A stretch of 64,000 nt of DNA from Pseudomonas profundi (GCF_008638305.1 NZ_VTPZ01000001.1:1-64000), one strand, 5' to 3'; counted from the stretch's first letter, positions 9,351-20,164 are shown. The notes: generated from the sequence alone by a model not told the origin. Translations and numbers: made by a program.

Positions 9351-12300
9351 CCCCGACATTCTTCATTCGCCGTCCAGTATTCGCCTGGGTCATTGCGCTG
9401 GGCATTCTGCTCGGAGGCATCCTTGCCCTGCGCGCCCTGCCCGTCGAACAGTACCCTTCGATCGCCCCGCCCCAGCTGAACATCAACGTGACCTATCCTG
9501 GCGCAGATGCCGGGGTCCTGGAAACCAACGTCACGCAGGTCATTGAGGAAGAGCTGAACGGCGTAGAGGGTTATCTGTATATGGACTCGACCAGCCGCTC
9601 GAACGGCACGGCGTCCATTTCCCTCACGTTGCAGGCCGGCACCGACATCGACGTCGCGCAGATGGAAGTGCAGAACATGCTCAGCCGCGTGGAGCCACGT
9701 TTGCCGGAAGAAGTGCGACGTCAGGGTATACGCGTCTATCAGGCCTCATCCAGCTTCGCACTGATCGTCTCGCTGGTATCCAAGACCGGCACCATGGGTA
9801 GCCTGGAGCTGGGCCATTTCGCAACCACCAATATCATCAGCGAACTGCGCCGGATCCAGGGCGTCGGAGATATTCGCGAGTTCTATACGCCCTACGCGAT
9901 GCGCATCTGGCTGAATCCCGACCGGCTGGCGAGCTTCGGCATCTCGGCTGCCGAGGTCATGGCCGCCGTGCGCGAGCAGAACAGTCAGGCAGCCGGCGGC
10001 TCCCTCGGCGAACCACCTCTCAGCGAAAACATCGAGATTAATGCGCCCATCGAAACCCAGGGGCGCTTCAGCAACCCCGATGAGTTCGCAGAGATCATCC
10101 TGCGCGCCGACAGTGACGGCTCGGTGATTCGGCTCAAGGATGTCGCCCGCGTCGAACTGGGCGCGCAGAATTTTACTGCGCGCAGCGAGCTCAATGGTCA
10201 ACCAGCTGCCGGCCTCGCCGTGCAGCTTGCGCCCGGCGCCAACGCGCTGGATACCGCCGAAGCTGTCAAGCAGCGGATGAGAGAACTCGAGGCGGGATTT
10301 CCCGAGGACATTGCCTGGACCGTCCCCTTCGATTCCACGCCCTTCATTTCCGCATCCATCCGTCAGGTACTGCTGACCCTCCTGCAGGCTATGGCACTGG
10401 TGGTGCTGGTGATGCTGGTGTTCCTGCAGAGCTGGCGCACCACACTGATCCCCACTATCGTCATCCCCATCACACTGATCGGTACCTGCCTGGGACTCTG
10501 GCTGCTGGGATTTTCCATCAACCTGCTCAGCCTGTTCGGACTGGTGTTGGCGATAGGTACGCTGGTGGACGACACCATCGTGGTCGTGGAAAACGTCAAG
10601 CGCTTGATGGATGAGGAAGGATTGCCCCCCTACGAGGCCGCAGTCAAAGCGATGGGGCAGGTATCGGCGGCAATCATCGGCACCACGCTGGCCTTGATCG
10701 CGGTGTTCGTGCCGCTGGCGTTCTTCCCGGGTTCCACGGGCGGAATTTACCGCCAGTTCGCCGTCACCCTTTCCATCGCAGTCGGGATATCCACCCTGCT
10801 GGCACTGACATTGACGCCCGCCATGTGCGCTGCGTTTCTCAAGCCAGCAGAGAAGGAAAAGGACAAGCCTGGCTGGAGCAAACGTATCTTTGCCCCCTTC
10901 AACCGCGGCATGTCATACATGACCGATCGCTATAACGGCGGAGTCGGTTTCGTACTGGCCCACCCGCTTATTTTTCTGCTGGGTTTTATCGCGCTCCTGG
11001 CATTGACCGCCCTGCTCTTTGTACGCATGCCGACCGCCTTTCTGCCCGATGAGGATCAGGGCTCGGTGATGACAGTCATTCAGGCCCCACCGGGCTCCAC
11101 GATTGAGCGCACGACCACGGCGGTCAAGCAGGTACAGGCGTTCTATGCCGACCAACCGACCGTTGAAGATGTGGTCAGCGTGTTCGGCTTCAGCTTTTTC
11201 GGCCAGGGTCAGGCGCATGCCATGGCGTTCGTGCGACTCACCCCGTGGTCTGACAGGCCGGATGAAGAGCAAAGCTCGCTGGCTCTGGTACGCAAGGCCA
11301 TGGGGGCCTTTTCACAGATCAAACAGGCCCAGGTATTCGCGCTGAATCCTCCATCCATCCCCGCGCTCGGCGTATCGGGCGGCTTTTCCTTCAAGCTGGA
11401 GGACCGCGGCGGCAATGGATACAAGGCGCTGCTCGACGCCCGGGACCAGCTCCTGGGTTTGGCTAGCGAGAGTTCGATTCTGGAGGGCGTGCGTCCGGAA
11501 GGTGCCGATGAGGCGCCCAAGTTGCGGCTGGATATCGACCGGATCAAAGCCCGCGCCCTGGGCCTGTCGATCAATGATGTCAACACCGCTTTAGGCACAG
11601 CGTTCGGCAGTGCTTACGCCAATGACTTCAACCTCGATGGCCGGGTGTTACAGGTTCTATTGCAGGCGGATTCACAGTTTCGCATGACGCCCGAAGACGT
11701 ACTCGATCTTAAGGTGCTGAACGACGAAGGCGAAAATGTGCCCTTTGGCGCGTTTTCCAACGCAAGCTGGACCCTCGGTCCGATTCAGCTGCAGCGCTAT
11801 AACGGCTATCCCGCCGTAACGCTCTCGGGCAACGCGGCGCAAGGGCATACCACCGGCGAAGCCATGGATGAGATGGCGCAGCTGATGGAGCAATTGCCCG
11901 CCGGCTTCGCCCATGAATGGTCCGGCGCATCCTACGAGGAACAGCAGGCCTCGGGTCAGGTGGGCATGCTGCTCGGGCTGTCTCTACTGGTCGTGCTGAT
12001 GGTGCTGGCGGCGCTCTATGAAAGCTGGACCATCCCTATTGCCGTGTTGCTGGTGGTGCCCTTTGGCGGCCTGGGCGCGATCCTGTTCGCGATGCTCAGA
12101 GACTTGCCCGCCAATGTGTACTTCAACGTCGGCCTGGTAACCATCATCGGCCTGTCGGCAAAGAATGCGATTCTCATTGTCGAGTTCGCCATCGAAGAGG
12201 AAGGACGCGGCAAATCGCTCATTGATGCGGTGATGAGTGCAGTACGTTTGCGCTTCCGCCCGGTACTGATGACCTCGCTTACGTTCATTCTCGGCATGCT

Positions 12301-12526
12301 GCCGCTGGTGCTATCCAGCGGTGCCGGCGCGGCCTCGCGGATCGCAGTCGGCACCGGTGTCATGGGTGGGATGATCGTCGCGACACTGCTTGGCCTGTTC
12401 TACATCCCGCTGTTTTACATGTCAGTCCGGCGCTGGTTAAGCCGCAAGGGCCCTCCCGGCGTGCGGGACAATTCCGACAATGAGGACAACTCCGACGGCA
12501 ACAAGGAGCAGCCAGCGCATGAATAA
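9347..12526 (+). CDS. RND multidrug efflux permease (HAE1 family, MexB/AcrB type)
   Basis: Proton-driven inner-membrane trimeric pump for hydrophobic and amphiphilic compounds. 1059 residues with the standard two-fold repeat: TM1 near the N-terminus, a large periplasmic porter loop, TM2-6, then TM7, a second porter loop and TM8-12. Proton-relay acids are visible in TM4 (GTLVDDTIVVVENVKR). The signature ALTLTPAMCAAFLKP follows TM6. The second-half relay and membrane block is GLSAKNAILIVEFA. A short Asn/Asp-rich tail (DNSDNEDNSDGN) ends the protein. Substrates cannot be told from sequence. Confidence 0.96.
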   Translation: MTPTFFIRRPVFAWVIALGILLGGILALRALPVEQYPSIAPPQLNINVTYPGADAGVLETNVTQVIEEELNGVEGYLYMDSTSRSNGTASISLTLQAGTDIDVAQMEVQNMLSRVEPRLPEEVRRQGIRVYQASSSFALIVSLVSKTGTMGSLELGHFATTNIISELRRIQGVGDIREFYTPYAMRIWLNPDRLASFGISAAEVMAAVREQNSQAAGGSLGEPPLSENIEINAPIETQGRFSNPDEFAEIILRADSDGSVIRLKDVARVELGAQNFTARSELNGQPAAGLAVQLAPGANALDTAEAVKQRMRELEAGFPEDIAWTVPFDSTPFISASIRQVLLTLLQAMALVVLVMLVFLQSWRTTLIPTIVIPITLIGTCLGLWLLGFSINLLSLFGLVLAIGTLVDDTIVVVENVKRLMDEEGLPPYEAAVKAMGQVSAAIIGTTLALIAVFVPLAFFPGSTGGIYRQFAVTLSIAVGISTLLALTLTPAMCAAFLKPAEKEKDKPGWSKRIFAPFNRGMSYMTDRYNGGVGFVLAHPLIFLLGFIALLALTALLFVRMPTAFLPDEDQGSVMTVIQAPPGSTIERTTTAVKQVQAFYADQPTVEDVVSVFGFSFFGQGQAHAMAFVRLTPWSDRPDEEQSSLALVRKAMGAFSQIKQAQVFALNPPSIPALGVSGGFSFKLEDRGGNGYKALLDARDQLLGLASESSILEGVRPEGADEAPKLRLDIDRIKARALGLSINDVNTALGTAFGSAYANDFNLDGRVLQVLLQADSQFRMTPEDVLDLKVLNDEGENVPFGAFSNASWTLGPIQLQRYNGYPAVTLSGNAAQGHTTGEAMDEMAQLMEQLPAGFAHEWSGASYEEQQASGQVGMLLGLSLLVVLMVLAALYESWTIPIAVLLVVPFGGLGAILFAMLRDLPANVYFNVGLVTIIGLSAKNAILIVEFAIEEEGRGKSLIDAVMSAVRLRFRPVLMTSLTFILGMLPLVLSSGAGAASRIAVGTGVMGGMIVATLLGLFYIPLFYMSVRRWLSRKGPPGVRDNSDNEDNSDGNKEQPAHE

Positions 12527-13973
12527 AACCTGCTCTGTTCTGCTGATAGCGCTTACCGCCGGCTGCCAGCTGGCTCCGGAACACCAACGACCCGAGCAGC
12601 CGACGGCAGCGCTTTATCCCAAGGTGTATGCGCCGGCACGGGGCGAAGCCGTCGCCAGCGATATCGCCTGGCAAGCGTTCCTTACTGACCCTCGCTTGCG
12701 GCAGCTGGTCACCACCGCGTTACAACACAACCGCGATCTGCAAATAGCCATCGAGCGTATCGAGGAAGCGCGCGGCCTCTATCGGGTCCAGGGCGCGAGC
12801 CGCTATCCCACGCTTGGCGTGAATGCCGAAGTGACCCGGGGCCGCTACCCTACCGGCGCGGGTGCCGGCGGGGCGACTGCGTCGCCGGGATCCCCCGGTG
12901 CCGCTGCCGGAGCCGGCGGTGGGATCGTTGAGCGCTACTCGCTGGGCCTGGGCGTTTCGGCCTTTGAGCTGGATTTCTGGGGACGTGTACGCAACCTGAC
13001 CGAAGCCGCCCGAGCGCAGTATCTGGGTACGCTTGAAGCGCAGCGGGCATTTCGCCTGTCCTTGATTGCCGATGTCGCCTCAACCTACCTGGCATTGCTT
13101 GAGGCGGAAGAGCGTATCAGGCTCGCCGAGGCAACCCTCGAAAGCCGCCAGGACGGCCTGCGTATCGCCAGGGTGCGTCTTGACGCCGGCATTACCTCTG
13201 CACTGGACTGGAACCAGGCCCGCGCGCTGCTGACCCAGGCAGAAACCGAACTGGCGGGGCTACGGCTGACCCAGGCGCAGCAGCGCAACTTTCTGGCGCA
13301 ACTGGTCGGCGCAGAGATTGAGCGCACCCTGCCCGAGCCTCTGCCGCTGACTCAGCAGATCAGCGAAACCACATTGCGCGCCGGGCTGCCCTCCGATCTG
13401 CTGTATGTCAGGCCGGATATTATTGCCGCCGAAGAATCGCTGCGCGCCGCGCGGGCCAATATCGGCGTCGCACGTGCTGCATTTTTTCCGCAGATTTCGC
13501 TCACAGGTACCTTCGGGTATGCCTCGAGCGAACTGGACGGGCTCGTCAACAGTGACAACGAAACCTGGAGTATCGGGCCCACCATCAGCCTGCCGCTGTT
13601 TGATTTCGGCCGAAACCGCGGCAACCTGACGGTGGCCCAGGCGCGCGAAAATATTGCTGTTGCAGAATACGAGGACGCCATTCAAACCGCCTTCCGGGAG
13701 GTGTCGGATGCGCTGGCCGGCCGGCAATTTCTGGCCGAGCAGTTGATTGCACAGGAAGAGAATGTCGAGGTTCTACGAGAGATCGCCGAGTTGGCGCAAG
13801 ACCGCTACGCCGAAGGCGTGGTGAATTATCTGCAGGTACTGGATGCGTCGCGCAACCTGTTCCAGGCGGAACAGGCGTACGTACAGATCAAACGCGCGCA
13901 GGTGCAGAATCTGATCGAGCTTTATGTGGCGCTGGGGGGCGGGACGACGGCGCCAAGACAGCTGGCGGAGTAA
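12519..13973 (+). CDS. RND outer-membrane channel lipoprotein, OprM/NodT family
   Basis: TolC-fold exit duct that completes the tripartite pump. The 484-residue precursor starts with a lipoprotein signal (MNKTCSVLLIALTAGCQLAPE). It contains two copies of the outer-membrane efflux repeat, each with long amphipathic helices and short barrel strands (GVSAFELDFWGRVRN and GPTISLPLFDFGRNRG). The start is the ATG preceded by AAGGAG, overlapping the end of the permease gene by 8 bases. A Gly/Ala-rich insertion (GAGGATASPGSPGAAAGAG) around residue 110 is longer than usual. Confidence 0.94.
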   Translation: MNKTCSVLLIALTAGCQLAPEHQRPEQPTAALYPKVYAPARGEAVASDIAWQAFLTDPRLRQLVTTALQHNRDLQIAIERIEEARGLYRVQGASRYPTLGVNAEVTRGRYPTGAGAGGATASPGSPGAAAGAGGGIVERYSLGLGVSAFELDFWGRVRNLTEAARAQYLGTLEAQRAFRLSLIADVASTYLALLEAEERIRLAEATLESRQDGLRIARVRLDAGITSALDWNQARALLTQAETELAGLRLTQAQQRNFLAQLVGAEIERTLPEPLPLTQQISETTLRAGLPSDLLYVRPDIIAAEESLRAARANIGVARAAFFPQISLTGTFGYASSELDGLVNSDNETWSIGPTISLPLFDFGRNRGNLTVAQARENIAVAEYEDAIQTAFREVSDALAGRQFLAEQLIAQEENVEVLREIAELAQDRYAEGVVNYLQVLDASRNLFQAEQAYVQIKRAQVQNLIELYVALGGGTTAPRQLAE

Positions 13974-13984
13974 AAGCCAAACCC

Positions 13985-14249
13985 TGGCGTAGCGCAGGCG
14001 CGCTACACCCCCAGGAGCCGCCCGCATCTTCCTGTGGGTGCTGCGGGCCCTGGGCCGGGTACAGAGTGCGCGTGGAGGGAGGCATTGGCGTAGCGCAGGC
14101 GCGCTACACCCCCCAGGAATAGCGTCAGAGCCGGGTTTCCGAAGGTAGGGTTTCCTGGGGTTGACTGGCCCCGGCCTGCGTTCGGACTCGCCTGGCGGGT
14201 TTGGTGTCGCGGCTGAGCTGGCGTAGCGCGGGCACGCTACACCCCTGGG
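13985..14249. repeat. Three REP-like palindromic repeats (TGGCGTAGCGC...GCGCTACACCCC)
   Basis: Three near-identical 31-32 base units lie in the 280-base gap after the efflux operon, at 13985-14015, 14086-14117 and 14219-14249. All have the same orientation. The core GTAGCGC / GCGCTAC is an inverted repeat able to form a short stem, flanked by TGG and CACCCC. Copies 1 and 2 share the inner AGG and differ only in the length of the C-run. Copy 3 has GGGCAC in place of AGGCGC. The design fits REP sequences spread by RAYT transposases. The unit may also end transcription of the efflux operon. Confidence 0.75.
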
Positions 14250-14256
14250 CGAGTAA

Positions 14257-15183
14257 TCAGTCCCCGATGATCAACAGCGGGTTATAACCGCTGGGCGAGT
14301 ATTTGCCTTCCTCGGCCAGCATCACATCCAGCGCCAAGCTGGCCAGATTGTCCGCAACGGGATCGGCGCGGCCATGCAGCTCGCGCAGCGCCACCTTCAG
14401 GTAATGATCGCAATGGTCGCAGGCTTCGGCCTGAATCGGCAGGAAAGGCTTGCCGTTTTCATCATCCAACCCGAGATAGGTCAACTGCCCGCCCTCCCCG
14501 CACAGACTGCATTTGACCCGTTCGAGATGCCATTCGGTCGCACACAGACTGCAGTGCAGATAGCGTACACCGCTGCGGTATTGTTCACCGTGAATGACGC
14601 TGGCAACCGGCGGGCTACCGCAGGTGGGACATAGCGCTTCGGCTTGTATACCAGGCTTGTCAGGCGCGCGCGGCAGAGCTTGCGCCAGTCGTACCCAGGT
14701 CACCTGGAGCGCAGCCGCGACGAGCGGCATAAGCGGCCGGTCATCATGCGAACCGGAACCCGCTTCCAGCACATTCACCGCGATCGCATCGAGCTCCTCA
14801 GCTGTTTTGTTTCGCAGCGATTCCAGCAAGGCGCGTTGCCGCTGACCGATATGAAATTCGACGCTATCAAGCAATGCAGACAGATCGCTCTGCCAATTCA
14901 CATCGCGCAGCAACGACTGAAAACCAAGCGGTGGCAAACCATGCTTGAGCGCTTCGTCGAATGCACCCTCGGCTGGCTTCCAGCCGGGCTCCTGTTCAGT
15001 CAGAACCTGATGCTGGGCCTGGACAACGCGGGCCATGAACTCGAGGAACTCATCCAGCGGCGGCACCTGGACCATCAACTCACGCAGCCGCGTAGCACGT
15101 TTCTGAAACAGACCTGCTCCTGCCAGAGCGACCTTGGGCGGGTCCATGATGCCGGATGGTGCACTTCCGTATGTATGATTCAC
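14257..15183 (-). CDS. fdhE: Formate dehydrogenase accessory protein FdhE
   Basis: Cytoplasmic iron-binding maturation factor needed for respiratory formate dehydrogenase activity. 308 residues. The C-terminal third carries four CxxC-type motifs (CPTCGS, CSLCATEW, CSLCGEGG, CDHCDHYLK), which form the rubredoxin-like metal site of the family. The GTG start has AAGGAG 5 bases upstream and overlaps the last base of the fdnI stop codon (TAGTG), so translation is coupled. An internal ATG 12 codons on lacks a ribosome site. Confidence 0.95.
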   Translation of the reverse strand: MNHTYGSAPSGIMDPPKVALAGAGLFQKRATRLRELMVQVPPLDEFLEFMARVVQAQHQVLTEQEPGWKPAEGAFDEALKHGLPPLGFQSLLRDVNWQSDLSALLDSVEFHIGQRQRALLESLRNKTAEELDAIAVNVLEAGSGSHDDRPLMPLVAAALQVTWVRLAQALPRAPDKPGIQAEALCPTCGSPPVASVIHGEQYRSGVRYLHCSLCATEWHLERVKCSLCGEGGQLTYLGLDDENGKPFLPIQAEACDHCDHYLKVALRELHGRADPVADNLASLALDVMLAEEGKYSPSGYNPLLIIGD

Positions 15184-15884
15184 TACGGCTCCTTGGGTCG
15201 TTCAGGGGTTGTGGTTGTTCTGGCCTGCGGACGGGTTTGCCCCTCAGGGTCACGGTTATTCACCACATCGTCATACCATAGTTTGTGATGATGGCGAGCC
15301 CAGGCATGGCTGACGCGACCCTGCGTCATCGCGCGAACCGAGCCCTTGACCCAGATCGCCGAATACACGTGAATGACCAGCGTGATGATGGCGATAAAGG
15401 CTGTGAAGGCATGGATCATCGCCGCCCAGCGTAAGGCCCAGATTGGCATGCCGTCAGCAATCCACGGGCGCCAGAGCACCACACCAGTGATCAGCAGGAT
15501 CGGCACCGTCAGCAGGAAGATCCAGTACACGGCCTTTTGCCCGGCGTTGTTCTTGCCCACCGCAGGCAAACGGTCATCCCGGTTGCTGAGCATATCGGGC
15601 ATGTGCTTCACCCACTGCACATCGTATCGGCGAAACAGGTTGTCGGTGAAAAACCGCACTGCCTGAATCAGAAAAAAGATGCTCATGAACACGCCAATAT
15701 AGGGATGTGCTATCCGCGTCGGTTCAGGCCCGCCGAAAAGCGCGGTAAGCCCGAAGAACGCCGGGTAGAACAACGCCAGCCCGCTCAACGTCAGCAACAC
15801 AAAGCAGATCGCAACTATCCAGTGGTTGGTACGTGACCACCAGCCATAGCGCAGGATGCCTTTGTTCACGTTGGAATGACTCAT
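15183..15884 (-). CDS. fdnI: Formate dehydrogenase-N/O gamma subunit, cytochrome b556
   Basis: Membrane anchor that passes electrons from the beta subunit's Fe-S clusters through b hemes to the quinone pool. 233 residues with four predicted membrane helices (centred near residues 25, 60, 130 and 165) and the characteristic His residues in [31 protein letters not shown] and WARHHHKLW. The C-terminal tail is Arg/Pro/Thr-rich and cytoplasmic. It overlaps fdnH by 4 bases (ATGA). Confidence 0.94.
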   Translation of the reverse strand: MSHSNVNKGILRYGWWSRTNHWIVAICFVLLTLSGLALFYPAFFGLTALFGGPEPTRIAHPYIGVFMSIFFLIQAVRFFTDNLFRRYDVQWVKHMPDMLSNRDDRLPAVGKNNAGQKAVYWIFLLTVPILLITGVVLWRPWIADGMPIWALRWAAMIHAFTAFIAIITLVIHVYSAIWVKGSVRAMTQGRVSHAWARHHHKLWYDDVVNNRDPEGQTRPQARTTTTPERPKEP

Positions 15885-16816
15885 GGCCGGTCCTCCTCGC
15901 GACGGTCAATCTCCCGGGCTTGCGCCGCCTTTTCGGGATCCGGATCATCCTCAGGCTCTTCCTTGGGGCCCTTGATCATGTAATGGAAGAAGCCAGCCAG
16001 GACCGACGCGCCCAACAACGCGGACATGATCGGTTTGGTGACGCCCTTCCAGAGTTCGACCGTAGGGCTGATATGCGGGTCTTTCGGGAGGCCGCTGTAT
16101 ATCTCTGGCTTGTCGGCATGTTGCAGCACATACACCACATGGGTGCCGCCCACGCCAGCCGGATCGTAGATCCCGGCGTTGGCATAACCGCGTTCCTGAA
16201 GATTCTCGACCCGACCCGCGCCATAATCGAGCATGTCTTCCTTGGTGCCGAACATGATCGCCGAGGTCGGACAGCTTTTGACACAGGCCGGCTCCAGGCC
16301 ATTGAACACCCGGTCCGAGCACAGGGTGCACTTGTACGCCTTGTTGTCCTTCTTGGAGATGCGCGGAATATCGAAGGGACAACCGGCCACACAGTAACCG
16401 CACCCGATGCAATGCTCGGAGTTGAAGTCGACGATACCGTTAGCGTACTGCACGATCGCTCCGGGTGCCGGGCACGCCTTGAGGCAACCCGGTTCGGCGC
16501 AATGCATGCAGTTATCCTTGCGGATCAGCCATTCCAGATTGCCCTGCTCATTTTCGTACTCGGAGAACCGCATCACCTCGAATGATTCGGGCGTCAGATC
16601 CTGCGGATTGTTGTAGGTCCCGTCACACTCGCCTACTTCGTCACGCAGATCATTCCATTCCGAACACGCTACCTGGCACGCCTTGCAGCCGATACACACC
16701 GATACGTCGATCAACTTGGTGACCTTCTCCACGCCGCCATGGCGCACTTGCGGAGAAGGCACCGTCGTCGCCGAACGGGCGATGACGTTCTGCAGGTTAA
16801 TTTGATCACCTCGCAT
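15881..16816 (-). CDS. fdnH: Formate dehydrogenase beta subunit, 4x[4Fe-4S] protein
   Basis: Periplasm-facing electron-transfer subunit. 311 residues with four cysteine clusters: [47 protein letters not shown] and [25 protein letters not shown] single C-terminal transmembrane helix follows ([20 protein letters not shown]). A charged cytoplasmic tail rich in Glu/Asp then ends the chain. The gene starts 12 bases after the fdnG stop with GAGGAG upstream, and is exported as a folded complex with the Tat-carrying alpha subunit. Confidence 0.96.
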   Translation of the reverse strand: MRGDQINLQNVIARSATTVPSPQVRHGGVEKVTKLIDVSVCIGCKACQVACSEWNDLRDEVGECDGTYNNPQDLTPESFEVMRFSEYENEQGNLEWLIRKDNCMHCAEPGCLKACPAPGAIVQYANGIVDFNSEHCIGCGYCVAGCPFDIPRISKKDNKAYKCTLCSDRVFNGLEPACVKSCPTSAIMFGTKEDMLDYGAGRVENLQERGYANAGIYDPAGVGGTHVVYVLQHADKPEIYSGLPKDPHISPTVELWKGVTKPIMSALLGASVLAGFFHYMIKGPKEEPEDDPDPEKAAQAREIDRREEDRP

Positions 16817-16828
16817 TCGGCATCTCCT

Positions 16829-19800
16829 CTATAGCTTCTCGACGTTCACGAGGAACGACTTGAATTCCGGGGTTTGCGTGTTTCCATCACCAACGAAGGG
16901 CGTCAAGGTATTGGTCAGATGCGCCTTCTTGGTAACACCCTTGAAGCCCCAGTGAATCGGGATGCCGATGTGATGGACCGTTCTGCCATCCACCTGCATG
17001 GGTTTCATCCGTTTGGTCACCACCGCCACCGCGTGAATGAATCCGCGCTTGGAGCTGACCCGCACCTTCTCGCCCACTGCGATACCCAGCTCTTCGGCGA
17101 GCTCCTCGCTCATTTCGATAAACTTCTCGGGTTGCGCAATGGCGTTCAGACGCACGTGCATGGTCCAGTAGTGGAAATGCTCGGTCAGTCGGTAGGTAGT
17201 CGCCGCGTAGGGAAACTCCTCGTTGCTGCCGAAATTCGCCCGATCCCGCTCGAATACCCGGGCAATCGGGTTGCTCATCGCCAGGGCATTGGTCGGACTC
17301 ATCGGGTTGCGGTTGATCGGGGATTCCAGCGGCTCGTAATGCTCCGGGAAGGGTCCTTCATTCAACCATTCAGCCGCGAAGAAATGTCCGCCTCCGGATT
17401 GCGTGATGATGAAAGGCCCAACCCCGGCAGAAGGTGGCGAAGTAAGCGGGAAGTCGGGCACGTCCGCGCCTACCCAACGCTCACCGTTCCACCATATGAA
17501 CGCCTTGTTCGGCGCCCAGGGCGTGCCGTCCGGCCGTGCCGAAGCGCGGTTATAGAGCAGGCGCCGGTTCATCGGCCAGGCCCACGCCCAGCCCAGCGTA
17601 TTGCCGGTATTGTAAGGATCGGAGTTATCCCGACGCGCCATCATGTTGCCTTCCTGCGGCCAGGCACCGGAATAGATCCAGCACCCGCATGCAGTGGTAC
17701 CGTCATCGCGCAACTCGCTGAAATCCTTCAGCTGCTGGCCTTTCGGGCGAATAACGTTGCCCTCCTGATCCAGCACATCTTCCAGTGCGCGGCCGTTGTA
17801 CTCCTGTGCGAGCTCCTCAGCTGTAGGGGCAGCCGGATTCCTGTAATTCCAGCTCAGGTTGAGAATCGGATCGGGGAAGGCACCGCCCTCCTCCTGATAC
17901 AGCTTCTTCAACCGCAGCATCAAGGCGCCCATGATGGTGGTATCGGTCATGGATTCACCGGGTCCCGGCGCAGACTTGAAATGCCACTGCAGCCAGCGCG
18001 AGCTATTGGTGATCGATCCATCATCTTCAGCGAAACAGGTGGTCGGCAAACGGAACACCTCAGTGCCGATCTGCGACGGATCCACATCATGGAATTCACC
18101 GAAGTTTTTCCAGAACTCGCCGGTTTCCACCGTCAGCGGATCCATGATGACGAAGAACTTGAGCTTGGACAGTCCTTCGAACACCTTCGCCTTGTCCGGG
18201 AACGCTGCGAGGATGTTGAAACCCTGGCAGAACGCGCCGTTGGCCTTGCCCTCCGTCATGTCATTGATCGCGTAGAGCACGTCGTAGATCGGCTCGGAGA
18301 GCTTGGGCAACCAGTCGTAGCACCAGTTGTTGTCCGCGGTAGCCATATTGCCGTACCAGTCTTTCATCAGACTGACGAAGAAACGCTCGTAATACTTCCA
18401 GTAGGAGACCTCGCCTTCCAGCAACGGCTGTTTGATCCGCGTCTGCATATAGGCCTGGTAATCCTGCAAGTCTGCGGAGGGAAGGTTCATGTAACCGGGC
18501 AGCAGGTTCGACAGCAGCCCGATATCAGTCAGCCCCTGGATATTGGAATGGCCACGCAGGGCATTCACCCCGCCGCCGGGCATGCCCATATTGCCCAGCA
18601 GCAACTGCACCATGGCACCGCAGCGGATAATCTGCGAACCGATGGAGTGCTGCGTCCAGCCCAGCGCATAGAGGATGGTCATGGTCTTGTCAGGCGCGGA
18701 GGTCTGCGCCATCAAGTCCCAGAGCCTGAGGACCATTTCCCGGTTCATGCCACAGATATTTTCAACCTGCTCAGGGGTGTAACGGCTGTAATGCTGGCGC
18801 ATCAACTGAAACACACAGCGCGGATGCTGCAGGGTCGGATCGGTGCGAGCAAAGCCCTGTTCATCCGTTTCGAAATTCCAGGTTTCGCGGTCATAGGTAC
18901 GGTCCTGCTGGTTATAGCCAGTGAACAGCCCTTCCTCGAAACCAAAGCCTTCGCGAACGATCAGGCTGGCATCGGTATATTCGCGCACATATTCCTGCGC
19001 ATAGCGGTTGTTCTCGATCAGATAACTGATCAAGCCACCGAGGAATACGATGTCCGTCCCGGTCCGAATGAACGCGTGGTAATCCGCCACCGCCGTGGTG
19101 CGGTTATAACGCGGGTCAATCGAGATCAGTATGGCGTTATTCTGGTTCTTGGCCTGCATGACCCAGCGGAAGCCCACAGGATGTGCTTCGGCAGAGTTAC
19201 CGCCCATGGACAGCACGACATCAGCATTGCGGATATCGACCCAGTGGTTCGTCATGGCACCGCGACCAAATGTTGGGGCAAGACCTGCCACCGTTGGTCC
19301 GTGTCAAACGCGCGCCTGGTTGTCCAGCTTGAGAATGCCGAGTGCCCGGGTGACCTTCTGCGTGATATAGGCGGTTTCGTTGGTCGTCGCCGAGGCAGCG
19401 ACCATTGAAGTCGTCATCCAGCGATTGACCAGCCGACCCTGTTCGTCATGGGTCTCGAAATTCGCATCCCGGTCATCCTTCATGAGCCGGGCGATGCGGT
19501 CCAGCGCCTCGTCCCAGCTGATGCGCCGCCACTCGTTGCTGTAGGGGTCGCGCACCTCGGGATACTTGACTCGGGATTCACTGTTGATGAAATCAAGCAC
19601 ACCCGCGCCACGCGGGCACAGCGAACCACGGCTGACCGGGTGATCCGGGTCGCCTTCGACGTGGTAGATCTGATCGATGACGTTGATGGCTCCGTCGCCG
19701 CGTGAATACAGCAACATGCCACAGCCCACCGAGCAATAGGTGCAGATATTGCGCGAGACTGTGGAGCCGGAAAGTTTGAAATGGCGGACAGACGCAACGG

Positions 19801-19897
19801 CTTCATCCGGGGCGAACCCCATCATCGCCATACTCGATGCGCCCAGACCCGCTGCCCCTAGCTTCAGAAAGCTTCGTCTGGATACGTTCACGGACAC
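16829..19897 (-). CDS. fdnG: Formate dehydrogenase-N/O alpha subunit, selenocysteine-containing molybdoenzyme
   Basis: Oxidises formate to CO2 at a Mo-bis-MGD centre. Conceptual translation must read through an in-frame TGA (19304-19306) as selenocysteine, residue 198 (E. coli FdnG: Sec196). The context ARV-U-HGPTVA is the family active site. Product about 1022 residues (E. coli 1015). A twin-arginine signal is present (SRRSFLKLG, residues 6-14) and a [4Fe-4S] site has Cys52, Cys55 and Cys59 (CTYCSVGCG). The GTG start has AAGGAG 6 bases upstream. An automatic caller would split it into two genes at the TGA. Confidence 0.95.
19258..19306 (-). promoter_or_regulatory. Bacterial SECIS element with the Sec UGA codon
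   Basis: Immediately 3' of the in-frame TGA the message can fold GGCA-GGTCT-TGCC as an apical hairpin, starting 15 bases after the UGA. The GGUCU loop and its distance match the E. coli fdnG/fdhF SECIS that binds the SelB winged-helix domain. The adjacent selB and tRNA-Sec genes support this reading. Confidence 0.85.
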
Positions 19898-20048
19898 GGA
19901 GGTCTCCTTGATACCTGGGATCAGCCACCCATACAGGTGCTTGAATGGCAAATCCGGCGCGCTTCTACGGCGCAGATTGAGAACTAGCTCAAAGTGTTGA
20001 CTTCGCCGCCTGTGCTTGGTTCCGCTGCCCCCGGATCTCCGGATAGTA

Positions 20049-20144
20049 TGGCGGAAGGCAGTGAGAGTCGAACTCACCCGGGAACGGCTGCCGCCCCCAA
20101 CCGGGTTTGAAGCCCGGCCGCGCCACCGGACGCGAATGCCTTCC
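20049..20144 (-). tRNA. selC: tRNA-Sec (anticodon UCA)
   Basis: 96 bases including an encoded CCA. The acceptor stem pairs GGAAGGCA with TGCCTTCC and is followed by GCCA. The anticodon loop is CTTCAAA, giving UCA. The long variable arm (about 20 bases, GGGGGCGGCAGCCGTTCCC) and extended acceptor/T-arm are diagnostic of tRNA-Sec; E. coli selC is 95 bases. It lies 20 bases after the selB stop and 151 bases before fdnG, all in the same direction, so it may be processed from a selB-led transcript. Confidence 0.95.
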
Positions 20145-20164
20145 ATATGTTGCTCAGCGGCATG

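Noticed and set aside
13974-14256. CRISPR array
   Set aside because: Only three repeat units with unequal spacers (about 70 and 100 bases) and no cas genes; they are REP-like.
16829-19303. Treating fdnG as a pseudogene or two genes
   Set aside because: The TGA sits exactly at the catalytic Sec position, with SECIS, tRNA-Sec and SelB adjacent.
16874-19408. Long 844-codon open frame opposite fdnG
   Set aside because: It is the antisense shadow of a high-GC gene; it has no family motifs, while the other strand encodes the complete formate dehydrogenase.
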